DNA of 31,189 bases, taken from positions 1 through 31,189 of the forward strand of contig CAZSPP010000019.1 in NCBI GenBank assembly GCA_964608845.1, read 5' to 3'. Under the pieces are notes generated by a model, which saw only the letters and a program-made list of their open reading frames with translations, was not told where the DNA came from and searched no databases. Each line of letters starts with the position of its first letter. Position 1 is the stretch's first letter. A program made the translations under genes and the position numbers. Positions 1 to 8,019 of the stretch are shown piece after piece. The stretch is from JAHLMP01 sp964608845. GTDB taxonomy: Archaea > Aenigmatarchaeota > Aenigmatarchaeia > GW2011-AR5 > JAHLMP01.

Positions 1-45
1 AAAAAGCCACTCACCTATCTTTTCCATATTCATTGCATACGCCAT
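1..45 (-). CDS. Partial N-terminus of a probable small membrane protein, running off the left edge
   Basis: An open frame reads leftward from an ATG at 45 and stays open to base 1, giving MAYAMNMEKIGEWLF. A TATA-like TTTTAAATA lies at 69-76, about 25-30 bases upstream, which is the usual archaeal TATA-to-start distance for a leaderless transcript. A second in-frame ATG at 27 would start the protein at MEKIGEW. From memory, such short starts ending in a hydrophobic run are common in small archaeal membrane proteins, but too little is visible to name a family. The call rests on the promoter spacing and the open frame. Confidence 0.4.
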   Translation of the reverse strand, partial: MAYAMNMEKIGEWLF

Positions 46-419
46 ATTTTTATTATAGTTTCAAAGCTATTTAAAACCTTATTTCTAGATATTTTTCATT
101 AGTTAATTAGAGTTTTAGAATTTTTTAACTCAAGTTGTAGATTTTATTGTTCTGTTTTGTTTTTTTAATATTCTTAAAAGTCAGAAAATTATCCAAAGGA
201 GTAAAAGGCTTTAAAGTATTTTTCAGCAAATTGGATTATAAGGCCGTTTTTTAATTTGACGTTGTTTTTAATTTGACTTTTTAAAAGAATCTAGCTAACT
301 GAAAATCAATTTCTTAAGTTTAAAACAGGATGTAAAGGTTATTAAAATGAAGTAAAGAAGAAAGTAGAAAAACAAGAAAATTTTTGATTAAAAAAGAAGA
401 AAATTAAAAAGAAAAAATT
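46..419. other. Long AT-rich intergenic region
   Basis: This is the longest stretch without a gene. It carries the promoter of the leftward partial gene (TATA-like at 69-76). It also holds two copies of a 13-mer, TTTTTAATTTGAC (248-260 and 265-277, 17 bases apart). A purine-rich tract at about 340-419 becomes T-rich on the minus strand just after the stop of the membrane protein at 420. I found no tRNA, no C/D box pair and no convincing open frame. A short ATG-TAA at about 347 is meaningless. Confidence 0.6.
340..419 (-). terminator. Probable oligo-T terminator region
   Basis: Read on the minus strand, the sequence just after the stop codon of the membrane protein is a series of T-runs broken by a few C and A bases. 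Archaeal transcription commonly ends at oligo-T tracts without a hairpin, and I see no hairpin here. Inference from composition only. Confidence 0.35.
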
Positions 420-707
420 TTATTCTGCAATTAGTTCATAAAGAAGCTTCAGTGTTCCTACCAAGATTAGAAGCCAGCCAATTATTGCAAACAGTGCATA
501 CCCATAGTTTATTCCATACTGTGTTACCCAAACTGAAACATATGGCGTCAGTTCAAAAACCCCTGCCAAGATAAAGGACACTGCACCTCCTACTATCCAA
601 CTCAAAGCCTTTCCTGATTTCTTTTTGTCTATTAGTTGTGCGTACTGAATGAAAGCCGTGCAGAGCAGGATTCCTATAGCAATATCTAATCCTGTGCCAA
701 ATACCAT
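420..707 (-). CDS. Small membrane protein with three predicted membrane segments
   Basis: A 95-residue hydrophobic protein of unknown function. Three membrane segments are visible at about residues 5-22, 34-52 and 70-90, with the charged loop QLIDKKKSGK between the first two. I chose ATG 707 over GTG 716, because the upstream sequence reads AGGTGAAGAAC-ATG: the GTG is part of a good Shine-Dalgarno site 6 bases before the ATG. A TATA-like tract lies upstream at about 738-749. The gene diverges from the CCA-adding enzyme. No catalytic motif is visible. Confidence 0.72.
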   Translation of the reverse strand: MVFGTGLDIAIGILLCTAFIQYAQLIDKKKSGKALSWIVGGAVSFILAGVFELTPYVSVWVTQYGINYGYALFAIIGWLLILVGTLKLLYELIAE

Positions 708-776
708 GTTCTTCACCTATAATAAATTTTTCTTCGTAAATTAAAAAGATAACTATTCGTCATTTATCGAATTGAA

Positions 777-787
777 TTTTATAAATT
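777..787 (+). promoter_or_regulatory. TATA-like element for the cca gene
   Basis: The AT-rich element TTTATAAATTT would place transcription start near 808. That leaves a leader of roughly 35 bases containing the ribosome binding site at 830-838. Confidence 0.4.
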
Positions 788-829
788 TTTACAATAAAAC
801 TTAATTAAAATTTTGAAATCTAAAATTCT

Positions 830-838
830 AAAAGGTGG
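830..838 (+). promoter_or_regulatory. Ribosome binding site that decides the cca start
   Basis: AAAAGGTGG sits a few bases before the TTG at 843. It lies inside the longer frame that begins with TTG 813, so the longer start is unlikely. Confidence 0.6.
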
Positions 839-842
839 TTTT

Positions 843-2276
843 TTGAACTCTGGTAATGAAAAAGAAAAAACAAACCCAAAAATCTTGGAAATAAAAAAGA
901 TTGTTCTTGAAAAAATAAAACCAAAAAAGAATGAAGCAGAAGAGATGAAAAACTTTCTTAATGATTTATTAAGAGTTTCGAAAATAATTGCTGTGGATGC
1001 AGAGCCTTTAATTGTTGGTTCAATGGGAAGAGGTACCTGGCTAAGCGGAGATAATGACATAGATCTGTTTCTCTTATTTCCAAAAGGAATTTCAAGAGAA
1101 GAGCTTGAGGAAAAGGGATTGAAATATGGAAAGAAAATAACAGAAGAACTTTCAGGTAAGTATATGATAAAATATGCTGAGCATCCATATGTAAGAGCAG
1201 AGATTAAGAAAAGGAATGTGGATATTGTACCTTGCTATAAAATAAAAAAGGGTGAAAGGATTATATCTGCTGTTGATAGATCTCCTCTTCATCTCAAATA
1301 TGTTTTATCAAAGCTTGATCCTTCATTAAGAGATGAGGTAAGAATATTAAAACAATTTTTTAAAGGAATTGGTGTTTATGGTTCTGATTTAAAAAATCTT
1401 GGTATTTCTGGATATGCTTGCGAGCTTCTTGTAATAAAGTATGGGAAATTTGAAAATGTTATAGAAGCTATTTCAAAAATGAAACCCGGAACAGTAATTG
1501 ATATTGAAAGGTATTGGAAAAGTGTAAAAAAGGTAAAAGAAAAATTTAAGAATGAAGTTCTAATATTAATAGATCCTGTAGATAAAAACAGAAATACTAC
1601 AGCATCTCTTTCAAGTGAGAATTTTATTAAAATTGTATCTAAAACAAAAGAATTTCTAGAGAATCCTTCTATAGATTTCTTTTTCAAAAAGAAAAAAGAA
1701 TTAACAAACGAAGAATTAAAAAAGATTAAGTCTAGAGGAACAAAATTTATAGGAATTTTATTTGAAAAGCCGGATATAATTAATGATATTCTATATCCTC
1801 AAGTAAGAAAGGCTTCTGAAAGATTATCTAAGCTTTTGGAGTCGCATGATTTTAGATTAATAAGAAAATGTGAATTTGTTAATGATGAAAGCAACAAAGT
1901 GTATTTAATTTTTGAGTTGGAGTTTTGGACAGCTCCTAAAATAGAAAAAAAGATTGGGCCGCCAATTTTTGTAATTAAGAATAGCAATGACTTTCTCTCT
2001 AAATATAAAGATGCTGAATTTGGGCCTTATGTTGAAAATAATTGTTGGGTAATAGAAAAGGAAAGAAGATTTGATAATGCTTCTTCTTTACTAAAAAACT
2101 TTTTATCAAAAGATGAAAATGAATTAATTCAAGAAGGTATTCCGAGCTATATAGCAAAAAGTATTCAAAAAGAATTCAGAATAATCGAACACAAAGAATT
2201 TTGGAAAACGGTAAAAAATGATAAAGAGCTTTCTTCTTTTTTGAAAGAAAAATATTTTGAAAAAATAAAAATTTGA
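843..2276 (+). CDS. cca: CCA-adding enzyme (archaeal class I tRNA nucleotidyltransferase)
   Basis: Adds or repairs the 3'-terminal CCA of tRNAs using CTP and ATP, without a nucleic acid template. The archaeal class I signature GSMGRGTW followed by NDIDLF begins near residue 59 of the chosen start. The two metal-binding aspartates are in DID, and a third carboxylate follows in VDIVPCYKI (about residue 127). The length of 477 residues is normal for the archaeal enzyme, and the large C-terminal part matches the central, tail and body regions in position. A frame open from TTG 813 is 10 residues longer, but AAAAGGTGG at 830-838 favours TTG 843. The gene converges on the exported protein at 2282 with only 5 bases between them. 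Confident call. Confidence 0.95.
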   Translation: MNSGNEKEKTNPKILEIKKIVLEKIKPKKNEAEEMKNFLNDLLRVSKIIAVDAEPLIVGSMGRGTWLSGDNDIDLFLLFPKGISREELEEKGLKYGKKITEELSGKYMIKYAEHPYVRAEIKKRNVDIVPCYKIKKGERIISAVDRSPLHLKYVLSKLDPSLRDEVRILKQFFKGIGVYGSDLKNLGISGYACELLVIKYGKFENVIEAISKMKPGTVIDIERYWKSVKKVKEKFKNEVLILIDPVDKNRNTTASLSSENFIKIVSKTKEFLENPSIDFFFKKKKELTNEELKKIKSRGTKFIGILFEKPDIINDILYPQVRKASERLSKLLESHDFRLIRKCEFVNDESNKVYLIFELEFWTAPKIEKKIGPPIFVIKNSNDFLSKYKDAEFGPYVENNCWVIEKERRFDNASSLLKNFLSKDENELIQEGIPSYIAKSIQKEFRIIEHKEFWKTVKNDKELSSFLKEKYFEKIKI

Positions 2277-2281
2277 AAAAA

Positions 2282-3508
2282 TTACTCTTCTGTTTTTTGT
2301 GGAGTTGTTGCTAAGAATGCCCACCAAGGTTTCTTAATATCCATTATTCTACCATTCTCTGCATTTATTCTTGTTTGTATTCTCATTTTTACTGGAATAA
2401 ATCCAAGAAGCCTTGCTTCTTTTATTCCCTCTGCTTTATATACTACCGAGTCTTCCTTTGTTTCTATCTCTAATTCTTTTTCCGGTTCGTCAATAACTTT
2501 TTTAATTATTTGTATTGCAACAGAAGGTACAACATTTATTGTTATATTTCTTTTTGGTGTTTCTATCATTATTGTTTGGTTTATTAGATGAAGTCTATCT
2601 CTTACTCTAGCTTTTATCATATTTGTTTGAATTATTGTTGTGTTTGTTTGATTGTCTACTTCAATACTTACAGGAATTTCTTCTGAGAGTTCTTGAACAC
2701 TCTTTGAAACCTCTTCTATAGTTTTGTTTATGCATTTTCTTCTAATCTCTTCTTTTGTTGCTTCATCACATTTTTCTCCTAAACATCTTTTAGTTTTTAT
2801 CATTTCTATGCAAAGACTTTTTATTGTTTCGTTATCTACATTGGCTATTACTCTTTCAATCTTCATTGACATAGCTATTATTGGCTTTCCTCCTGCAGTT
2901 TCTATTGAGATGTTTTTAATTTTTATTCCTTCTCTCGGTGATATCTCTAAACTTTCCTCTTTAACAATTCTCAAATTAATAGCTTCTCTTTCTTTAAACA
3001 AAGATCCGCATGTTCCGTTTAAGAATTCTTCGGCTGTACAAGCACTTCCATCAGGAAATATACATACTCCATATTCCTTTCCACTTTCATCAATTCTTTT
3101 TTCATATGTGTATCCTTTCCTTATGCACCATATTTCTTCTCTACTTAAATTTTTGAATGGATTGGTGCAATCTTCTGGACAATTTTCCTCTGTTTCTGGG
3201 CAGGGACATCCACAAGCCATGCAAACAATCCTTTGACATATTCCATCACCACAAAAATCTCTACAGCATTTTTCCCCTTTTTGAGTTGGTTGCATCGTTT
3301 TTTCTATCTCCTTAATATTCTCTATGATTATTTTCATCTCTCTTTCTTGTATTAGATTTCTTATTCTTTCTTGCTCTATATTTCTTATTCCTTCTCTTTC
3401 TATTGTTCTTATTCCTTCTCCTATGATTTCCTGTTTTTGAAACTCTGCCGCAAAAGTTACTGAACTAAAAATGCATATCGCTAAAATAGCCATTAAAACA
3501 AATCTCAT
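2282..3508 (-). CDS. Exported cysteine-motif protein of unknown function
   Basis: A 408-residue protein with an N-terminal signal peptide (hydrophobic MRFVLMAILAICIFSSVTFA). After it comes a glutamate/arginine/isoleucine-rich helical stretch, then a cysteine cluster including CCRDFCGDGICQ, CGCPC and ENCPEDC. CGDGIC...ENCPEDC is a recurring motif in exported archaeal proteins and may bind metal or be disulfide-linked. The rest is rich in beta-prone IEV/ITI segments and includes EKCDEATKEEIRRKC. I chose ATG 3508 because GAAAGGTGA precedes it at good spacing; a longer frame from 3565 would bury the signal peptide. The neighbour at 3570 is also exported, and the two are probably co-transcribed. 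No enzymatic motif seen. Confidence 0.75.
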   Translation of the reverse strand: MRFVLMAILAICIFSSVTFAAEFQKQEIIGEGIRTIEREGIRNIEQERIRNLIQEREMKIIIENIKEIEKTMQPTQKGEKCCRDFCGDGICQRIVCMACGCPCPETEENCPEDCTNPFKNLSREEIWCIRKGYTYEKRIDESGKEYGVCIFPDGSACTAEEFLNGTCGSLFKEREAINLRIVKEESLEISPREGIKIKNISIETAGGKPIIAMSMKIERVIANVDNETIKSLCIEMIKTKRCLGEKCDEATKEEIRRKCINKTIEEVSKSVQELSEEIPVSIEVDNQTNTTIIQTNMIKARVRDRLHLINQTIMIETPKRNITINVVPSVAIQIIKKVIDEPEKELEIETKEDSVVYKAEGIKEARLLGFIPVKMRIQTRINAENGRIMDIKKPWWAFLATTPQKTEE

Positions 3509-3569
3509 ATGAGATTCACCTTTCTTTAATAATGATTGTTTATAGAATATTTTTAAGTTTTTCATGATT

Positions 3570-4280
3570 TTAAAATTTCATCACTCTAGTTACAATAAAT
3601 AAAATTATTGAAAGAATAGCCACAAGGAAAATTATGAGAAGCATTATATTTGTTTGTATCTTTTCTTCGTTTTTTGTTACTAATTTTTCTGATTGAAGAA
3701 TAGATTTTAAAGGTAATTGAAAATAAGATATTTCATCTTTAAAGCATTTGAAACAAATTTTTTCTAAGTTTCCGAGTCTTTTCTCTTCTTCTGTTGGACA
3801 TCTGCAGTTTGCCTCAAATTCTTTCCACCAATTGTCACAATAATAAATATTTTTACCATTTTTTGCAATACTTGATATTCTATCTATTTCCATGTTTGTA
3901 ATAGTAAATTTCTTTATAACATCAACATCTCTTAATGTTTCCAAGTCTTTTTTTACAGAATTCTTCCAGTTATAAGTTTCTGGATTTATTTCAATTGGCT
4001 TTAATTCTCCAGATTCATCTTGATAAAATGGGGTTATTACTTCTAATGTTCCGTCTAACCAAAATATTAAAGCAACTCTTTCATCATAAGTAGATTTAGT
4101 TGATATATATTCAGAAGTTATTTTGCATGTATCTTTTGTACAGATTTTTATAAGTCTATCAAAATCTATACTAAGATTATAAATTCTTAATTTAAAATTT
4201 GAATCTGGAGTAAAACAAGATAAAGATATATTAGAAAAGATAGATAAAAACAAAACAAAAACAATGAAAGTTTTTTTCAT
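3570..4280 (-). CDS. Exported protein with C-terminal membrane anchor, unknown function
   Basis: A 236-residue protein with a signal peptide at residues 1-20 (MKKTFIVFVLFLSIFSNISL). The middle is soluble, and one strong hydrophobic segment at about 212-232 is followed by a basic end (RVMKF). It would therefore be anchored by its C-terminus with the bulk outside. A small cysteine group (CRCPTEEEKR...CFKCFKDE, about 169-187) could bind metal. It sits 22 bases after the sugar kinase and just before another exported cysteine protein, so the two exported products may work together; this is inference from position. No family recognised. Confidence 0.72.
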   Translation of the reverse strand: MKKTFIVFVLFLSIFSNISLSCFTPDSNFKLRIYNLSIDFDRLIKICTKDTCKITSEYISTKSTYDERVALIFWLDGTLEVITPFYQDESGELKPIEINPETYNWKNSVKKDLETLRDVDVIKKFTITNMEIDRISSIAKNGKNIYYCDNWWKEFEANCRCPTEEEKRLGNLEKICFKCFKDEISYFQLPLKSILQSEKLVTKNEEKIQTNIMLLIIFLVAILSIILFIVTRVMKF

Positions 4281-4302
4281 ATTATTAAGTTTTATTTTAA
4301 AA

Positions 4303-5172
4303 TTAAAAAGCCTTTAGAACAACTTTAGGGTACCAGTTTCTTGGTCCTATTGACTTAGCACACTCTTTTGCAAAAAGATTTCCTATTTCGCAACATTTTT
4401 TTATTTCCTCTTTTTTTATTATTCCAAATAGAATTCCTGTATCAAAAGCTTCTCCTATTCCACTTTCATCAAAAACATTTGAAATATTATTCTTAATTAA
4501 AACCCAATCCTCATCATTCCAAAAAGCAGATCCATATATTCCGCTTTTTATTTTTATTACAATCTTTTTATCTTTCAATAAGTTTTCTCTCAAAATTTTT
4601 TCATAAAATCTTTTTTCATATCTAGTCCAAGAAGGAGAATTAAAAACAATAAAATCTGCGTAATTTAATAAATCTTTATATCTTTTTTCATATTTTTCTA
4701 GACTCAAAAATATTTTTTTCTCTTTAAAAATTTCTAATAGCTTTTTTTGTGTTTCAAATGATGCTCCATGAAGGGTTGTTGTATAAAAAATATCGGGTTC
4801 CTTAATTTCTTTAATCTCCTCTAATCTTATTTCTGTATTTACTCCAAGATTTTCAAACTTAATTGATCTTTTATCATTATCTATGATTTTTATTGAAACT
4901 CCACTTTTACCTTTTGAGAGAATTATATTTTTTGTATCTACAGAATGATACATCATATCCTCTATTAATAAACTTCCTTCTGCATCACTTCCTATCTTTC
5001 CAATAAATCCTGTATTTATATCAAGTTTTGAAAGATTCGCAATAACATTTGCTGCATATCCATCAGGATATTCTTCAATAGAAATTATTTTTCCTATTTC
5101 TCCTTTTTTCGGAATCTTTTCTACTCTAATGATTCTTTCTAATATAAGATAACCCATTCCAAGAACAAACAT
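4303..5172 (-). CDS. PfkB-family sugar/nucleoside kinase with altered catalytic motif
   Basis: Belongs by fold and motifs to the PfkB (ribokinase-like) family, which transfers the ATP gamma-phosphate to a sugar or nucleoside hydroxyl. The N-terminal motif reads DGYAANVIANLSKLD (about 38-52, usually GGxxxNxAxxLxxLG). It is followed by GFIGKIGSDAEG. The C-terminal signature reads DESGIGEAFDTG (about 235-246). In most members this is GAGDxFxxG and the aspartate is the catalytic base; here that residue is glutamate 241. Length (289) is normal. The gene lies 41 bases after glmS in the same direction, so an amino-sugar or related substrate is possible but unproven. It may be a low-activity or re-purposed member. 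Confidence 0.85.
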   Translation of the reverse strand: MFVLGMGYLILERIIRVEKIPKKGEIGKIISIEEYPDGYAANVIANLSKLDINTGFIGKIGSDAEGSLLIEDMMYHSVDTKNIILSKGKSGVSIKIIDNDKRSIKFENLGVNTEIRLEEIKEIKEPDIFYTTTLHGASFETQKKLLEIFKEKKIFLSLEKYEKRYKDLLNYADFIVFNSPSWTRYEKRFYEKILRENLLKDKKIVIKIKSGIYGSAFWNDEDWVLIKNNISNVFDESGIGEAFDTGILFGIIKKEEIKKCCEIGNLFAKECAKSIGPRNWYPKVVLKAF

Positions 5173-5213
5173 AAAATAATCTTTGTTGATTTAGATTTAA
5201 ATTCCACTTAATT

Positions 5214-7001
5214 TTATTTTACAGTTACAGATTTTGCAAGATTTCTTGGCTTGTCTGGATTTAAACCTTTCTCAACAGCAACATGATAAGCTAACAATTG
5301 TAATGGAATAATAGTAACTAGAGGATAAAATATTTCCTCTACGCTTGGTATTTCTATCCAATAATCAAAGCTCTTATCTTTTTTATCGCTAATACCTATA
5401 ACCAAAGCTCCTCTAGCTTTAGTTTCTTCTACATTGCTTATTGTTTCATAAAATGTATAATCGTTTGGACATACAGCAATTACAGGAGTATCTTTTTCTA
5501 TTAATGCTATAGTTCCATGTTTTAATTCACCGGCAGGCATACCTTCAGCATGAATATAAGATATCTCTTTCATTTTTAGGGCTCCTTCACTAGCCATAGC
5601 AAAATTTATTCCTCTTCCGATATAGTAAAAATCTTTAAAGTCTTTTATTTTCTTAGCAATTTCTTTTATGTTTTTATTATTTTTCTTCAAATTCTCTTCT
5701 AAAATTTTTGATATTTCTAACAATTTATTCTTAGCATATTCAAAACTGTTTACCATGGAAAAAGCGAGCAAATAAAAAATTATTAACTGTGCCGTAAAAG
5801 ATTTTGTTGCAGCCACACATATCTCTGGACCAGCATTTATATATATTACATAATCGCTTAATCTAGCTAGAGAAGAATCCATAACATTAACTATAGAGAT
5901 TATCTTAGCTCCATTTTCCTTTGCCTTTTTAACTCCTGTCAAAACATCTGCTGTCTCTCCAGATTGAGAAACAGCTATGACTAAAGTGTTTTTATCAATA
6001 GAATCAGAAAAATAATGAAACTCACTAGCCATTATAACATCACAAAACTTTTTTGCTATTTTGGAAAACAAGTATCTACCAATTATAGCAGCGTATCTTG
6101 AAGTTCCACAAGCTGTTATTACAATATTTTTTGCTCTCAGAATTTCCATTGCTATATTCAATATAAAATCTTTATCTTGAAGTAAAGCATTTTCTATTAC
6201 TTTTGGTTGTTCAAAAATTTCTTTTATCATAAAATGTTCAAATCCTTGTTTCGTGGCCTCTTCGAAACTCCAATTTATATGTTTTATTTGTTTTTTTATT
6301 TCTTCTCTTGTTTTTATATTAAAAATTTTTACATCTATTTTATCTTTATCCTTTTTTATTATTGCAAACTCTTCATCCTCTAGATATATAACATTTTTTG
6401 TTCTATCCAAAAAAGATATAACATCTGAAGAAACAAATGCCTCATCATTTCCAACTCCTATTATTAAAGGAGCTCCATTTCTAAAAGCTATTATTCCATC
6501 AAAATATGATGATATTAAAGCAAATGCAAAAGATCCTTTTAAATATTTTGCAGCTTCGATTGAAGCTTTTACAATGTCTTTATGTTTTTTATAATTTTCT
6601 TCTATGAGGTGAGGAATAACTTCAGTATCAGTTTCTGATTTAAATTCATGGCCAGATTTTTTAAGATATTCTTTAAGTTCTTTATAATTTTCTATAATAC
6701 CATTATGCACTAAAACTATATTCTCATCGCAAGAAGTATGCGGATGGGCATTTTCTTTTGATACTTTCCCATGAGTAGCCCATCTTGTATGTCCTATTCC
6801 TATATCACAGTATAAATTTAAATTAAAATTAAAATTTTCTATATCGCCGACATTCTTTATTATACTTATTTTTTCTTTTTCTTTAAATGCAAATCCCCAA
6901 GAATCATACCCTCTATAAGTTAATCTTTTAAGTTGATTTACAAGAATATCAGAAAAATTGTTCCTAATATCTTTTGTTATATATCCAACTATACCGCACA
7001 T
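5214..7001 (-). CDS. glmS: Glutamine--fructose-6-phosphate aminotransferase (isomerizing)
   Basis: Converts fructose-6-phosphate and glutamine to glucosamine-6-phosphate, the entry step to UDP-GlcNAc. The protein starts MCGIVGYI, where Cys2 is the nucleophile of the class II glutaminase domain. That domain continues with GHTRWATHG and HNGIIENY in about the first 230 residues. Two SIS sugar-isomerase domains follow, with ACGTSRYAA, SQSGETADVL and AVSQSGE-type motifs and EGMPAGELKHG. The end, NPDKPRNLAKSVTVK, is the family's standard C-terminus. Length (595) is typical. AAAGAAG precedes the ATG. It is divergent from a regulator, with an inverted repeat in the shared 85-base spacer. A GlmU-like protein lies at 24293-25510. 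Confidence 0.97.
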   Translation of the reverse strand: MCGIVGYITKDIRNNFSDILVNQLKRLTYRGYDSWGFAFKEKEKISIIKNVGDIENFNFNLNLYCDIGIGHTRWATHGKVSKENAHPHTSCDENIVLVHNGIIENYKELKEYLKKSGHEFKSETDTEVIPHLIEENYKKHKDIVKASIEAAKYLKGSFAFALISSYFDGIIAFRNGAPLIIGVGNDEAFVSSDVISFLDRTKNVIYLEDEEFAIIKKDKDKIDVKIFNIKTREEIKKQIKHINWSFEEATKQGFEHFMIKEIFEQPKVIENALLQDKDFILNIAMEILRAKNIVITACGTSRYAAIIGRYLFSKIAKKFCDVIMASEFHYFSDSIDKNTLVIAVSQSGETADVLTGVKKAKENGAKIISIVNVMDSSLARLSDYVIYINAGPEICVAATKSFTAQLIIFYLLAFSMVNSFEYAKNKLLEISKILEENLKKNNKNIKEIAKKIKDFKDFYYIGRGINFAMASEGALKMKEISYIHAEGMPAGELKHGTIALIEKDTPVIAVCPNDYTFYETISNVEETKARGALVIGISDKKDKSFDYWIEIPSVEEIFYPLVTIIPLQLLAYHVAVEKGLNPDKPRNLAKSVTVK

Positions 7002-7051
7002 ACTTCTTTACTTATACCATAAATTTTAAAATATTTTATTAAAAAATTTAT

Positions 7052-7068
7052 AATATCGTTATGATATT
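7052..7068. promoter_or_regulatory. Inverted repeat in the glmS/regulator divergent promoter region
   Basis: AATATC-GTTAT-GATATT is a perfect 6-bp inverted repeat with a 5-base spacer. It lies between the divergent glmS (start 7001) and the winged-helix protein (start 7087). TATA-like runs flank it at about 7024-7046, and it falls close to the expected start of the rightward transcript. It is a candidate operator for the adjacent regulator, by position only. Confidence 0.4.
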
Positions 7069-7086
7069 TTTAATAAAGACGAGGTT

Positions 7087-8013
7087 ATGAAAAGTTTTAT
7101 TTTGAGAATTAAAGGAAATAAAAAATTTTTTATCCCAACAAAAGTATTAGATATTGAAAATTTTAGATATGCTTCTAGTAAAACAAGCAGAATGATATTA
7201 AAATCCCTTTCTGAAAGTTCGAAATATCCTAAGGAAATTGCAAAAGAAACAAATCTAGATGAGCAAAGCATATATTATCATATAAGAAATCTTAAGAAAT
7301 ATGGATTTATAGAAGTTGCTGAAAAGAAGAATATAGGTGGAATAGAGGCAAAGTATTATAAAATTTCTTCAGATGCTTTTTCATTCATTGTAAAGTCTAA
7401 AAAATTAATAAAAAATATTGAATTTGAAGAAGAGTTTTTCTTTCCATTTATAGTAAACGGAGAAATGAATTCTATAATTGTTTTCGGCTCTCCTGATCCT
7501 CACGGTCCAACAAGAGTAAGAGCGAGAGATATAATAGAAGGTTGTGAGTTTTGCTTGTTTTTAGGATGTTTTCTAGAAAATTATTCTGGATTAAAAGTAA
7601 AGATTGACACAGAGATAAAGAAAGATGATATAAAAAATAATAATTTAATAGTTATTGGCGGACCTGGAGTTAATTATGTAGCTAAAATATTAAACAAAAA
7701 AATGCCAATAAGTTTTATAGAAAGAAAGAATAGATACATTGCTATATACTCTAAAATATCTAAAAATGTTTATGAAGAAGAGAGATGTGGAATTATTATA
7801 AAAGCAAAAAATCCTTTTAATAAAGATAAATATATCCTTTTAATTGCAGGAAGAAGAGCAAGCGGTACAAAAGCTGCAATATTATCATTTTTAAAATATT
7901 TCAAAGATATTTGTAATGGGAATAAATATAATAATAAAATAAAAGCTAAAGTTGTAGAGGGTGTTGATGTCAACTCTGATAGTATAATAGATGATGTTAT
8001 AATTTTGGAGTAG
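7087..8013 (+). CDS. Winged-helix regulator with S-layer-like C-terminal domain
   Basis: An N-terminal winged helix-turn-helix, about residues 30-95, contains YPKEIAKETNLDEQSIYYHIRNL and a wing region ending in EAKYYKIS. The C-terminal two thirds resemble the S-layer-like domain found on archaeal soluble proteins: NLIVIGGPGVNYVAKILN, IAGRRASGTKAA and the closing VVEGVDVNSDSIIDDVIILE, which echoes the usual GxDxDxDGxID ending. The combination of ArsR-like HTH and S-layer-like domain is known from archaeal genomes, but its ligand is not known to me. There is no signal peptide, so the protein is cytoplasmic. GAGG precedes ATG 7087 at short spacing. It is probably co-transcribed with the next gene, 6 bases on. 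Autoregulation or glmS control is possible. Confidence 0.75.
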   Translation: MKSFILRIKGNKKFFIPTKVLDIENFRYASSKTSRMILKSLSESSKYPKEIAKETNLDEQSIYYHIRNLKKYGFIEVAEKKNIGGIEAKYYKISSDAFSFIVKSKKLIKNIEFEEEFFFPFIVNGEMNSIIVFGSPDPHGPTRVRARDIIEGCEFCLFLGCFLENYSGLKVKIDTEIKKDDIKNNNLIVIGGPGVNYVAKILNKKMPISFIERKNRYIAIYSKISKNVYEEERCGIIIKAKNPFNKDKYILLIAGRRASGTKAAILSFLKYFKDICNGNKYNNKIKAKVVEGVDVNSDSIIDDVIILE

Positions 8014-8019
8014 ATTAGA

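Noticed and set aside
248..277. Two copies of TTTTTAATTTGAC as a repeat array or attachment site
   Set aside because: Only two A/T-rich copies 17 bases apart, with no integrase or tRNA; probably chance or slippage.
813..842. TTG 813 as the cca start
   Set aside because: A clear AAAAGGTGG ribosome site lies inside this extension and serves TTG 843.
2724..3236. 170-residue plus-strand frame
   Set aside because: Antisense to the exported cysteine protein, whose signal peptide, ribosome site and cysteine motifs support the minus strand.
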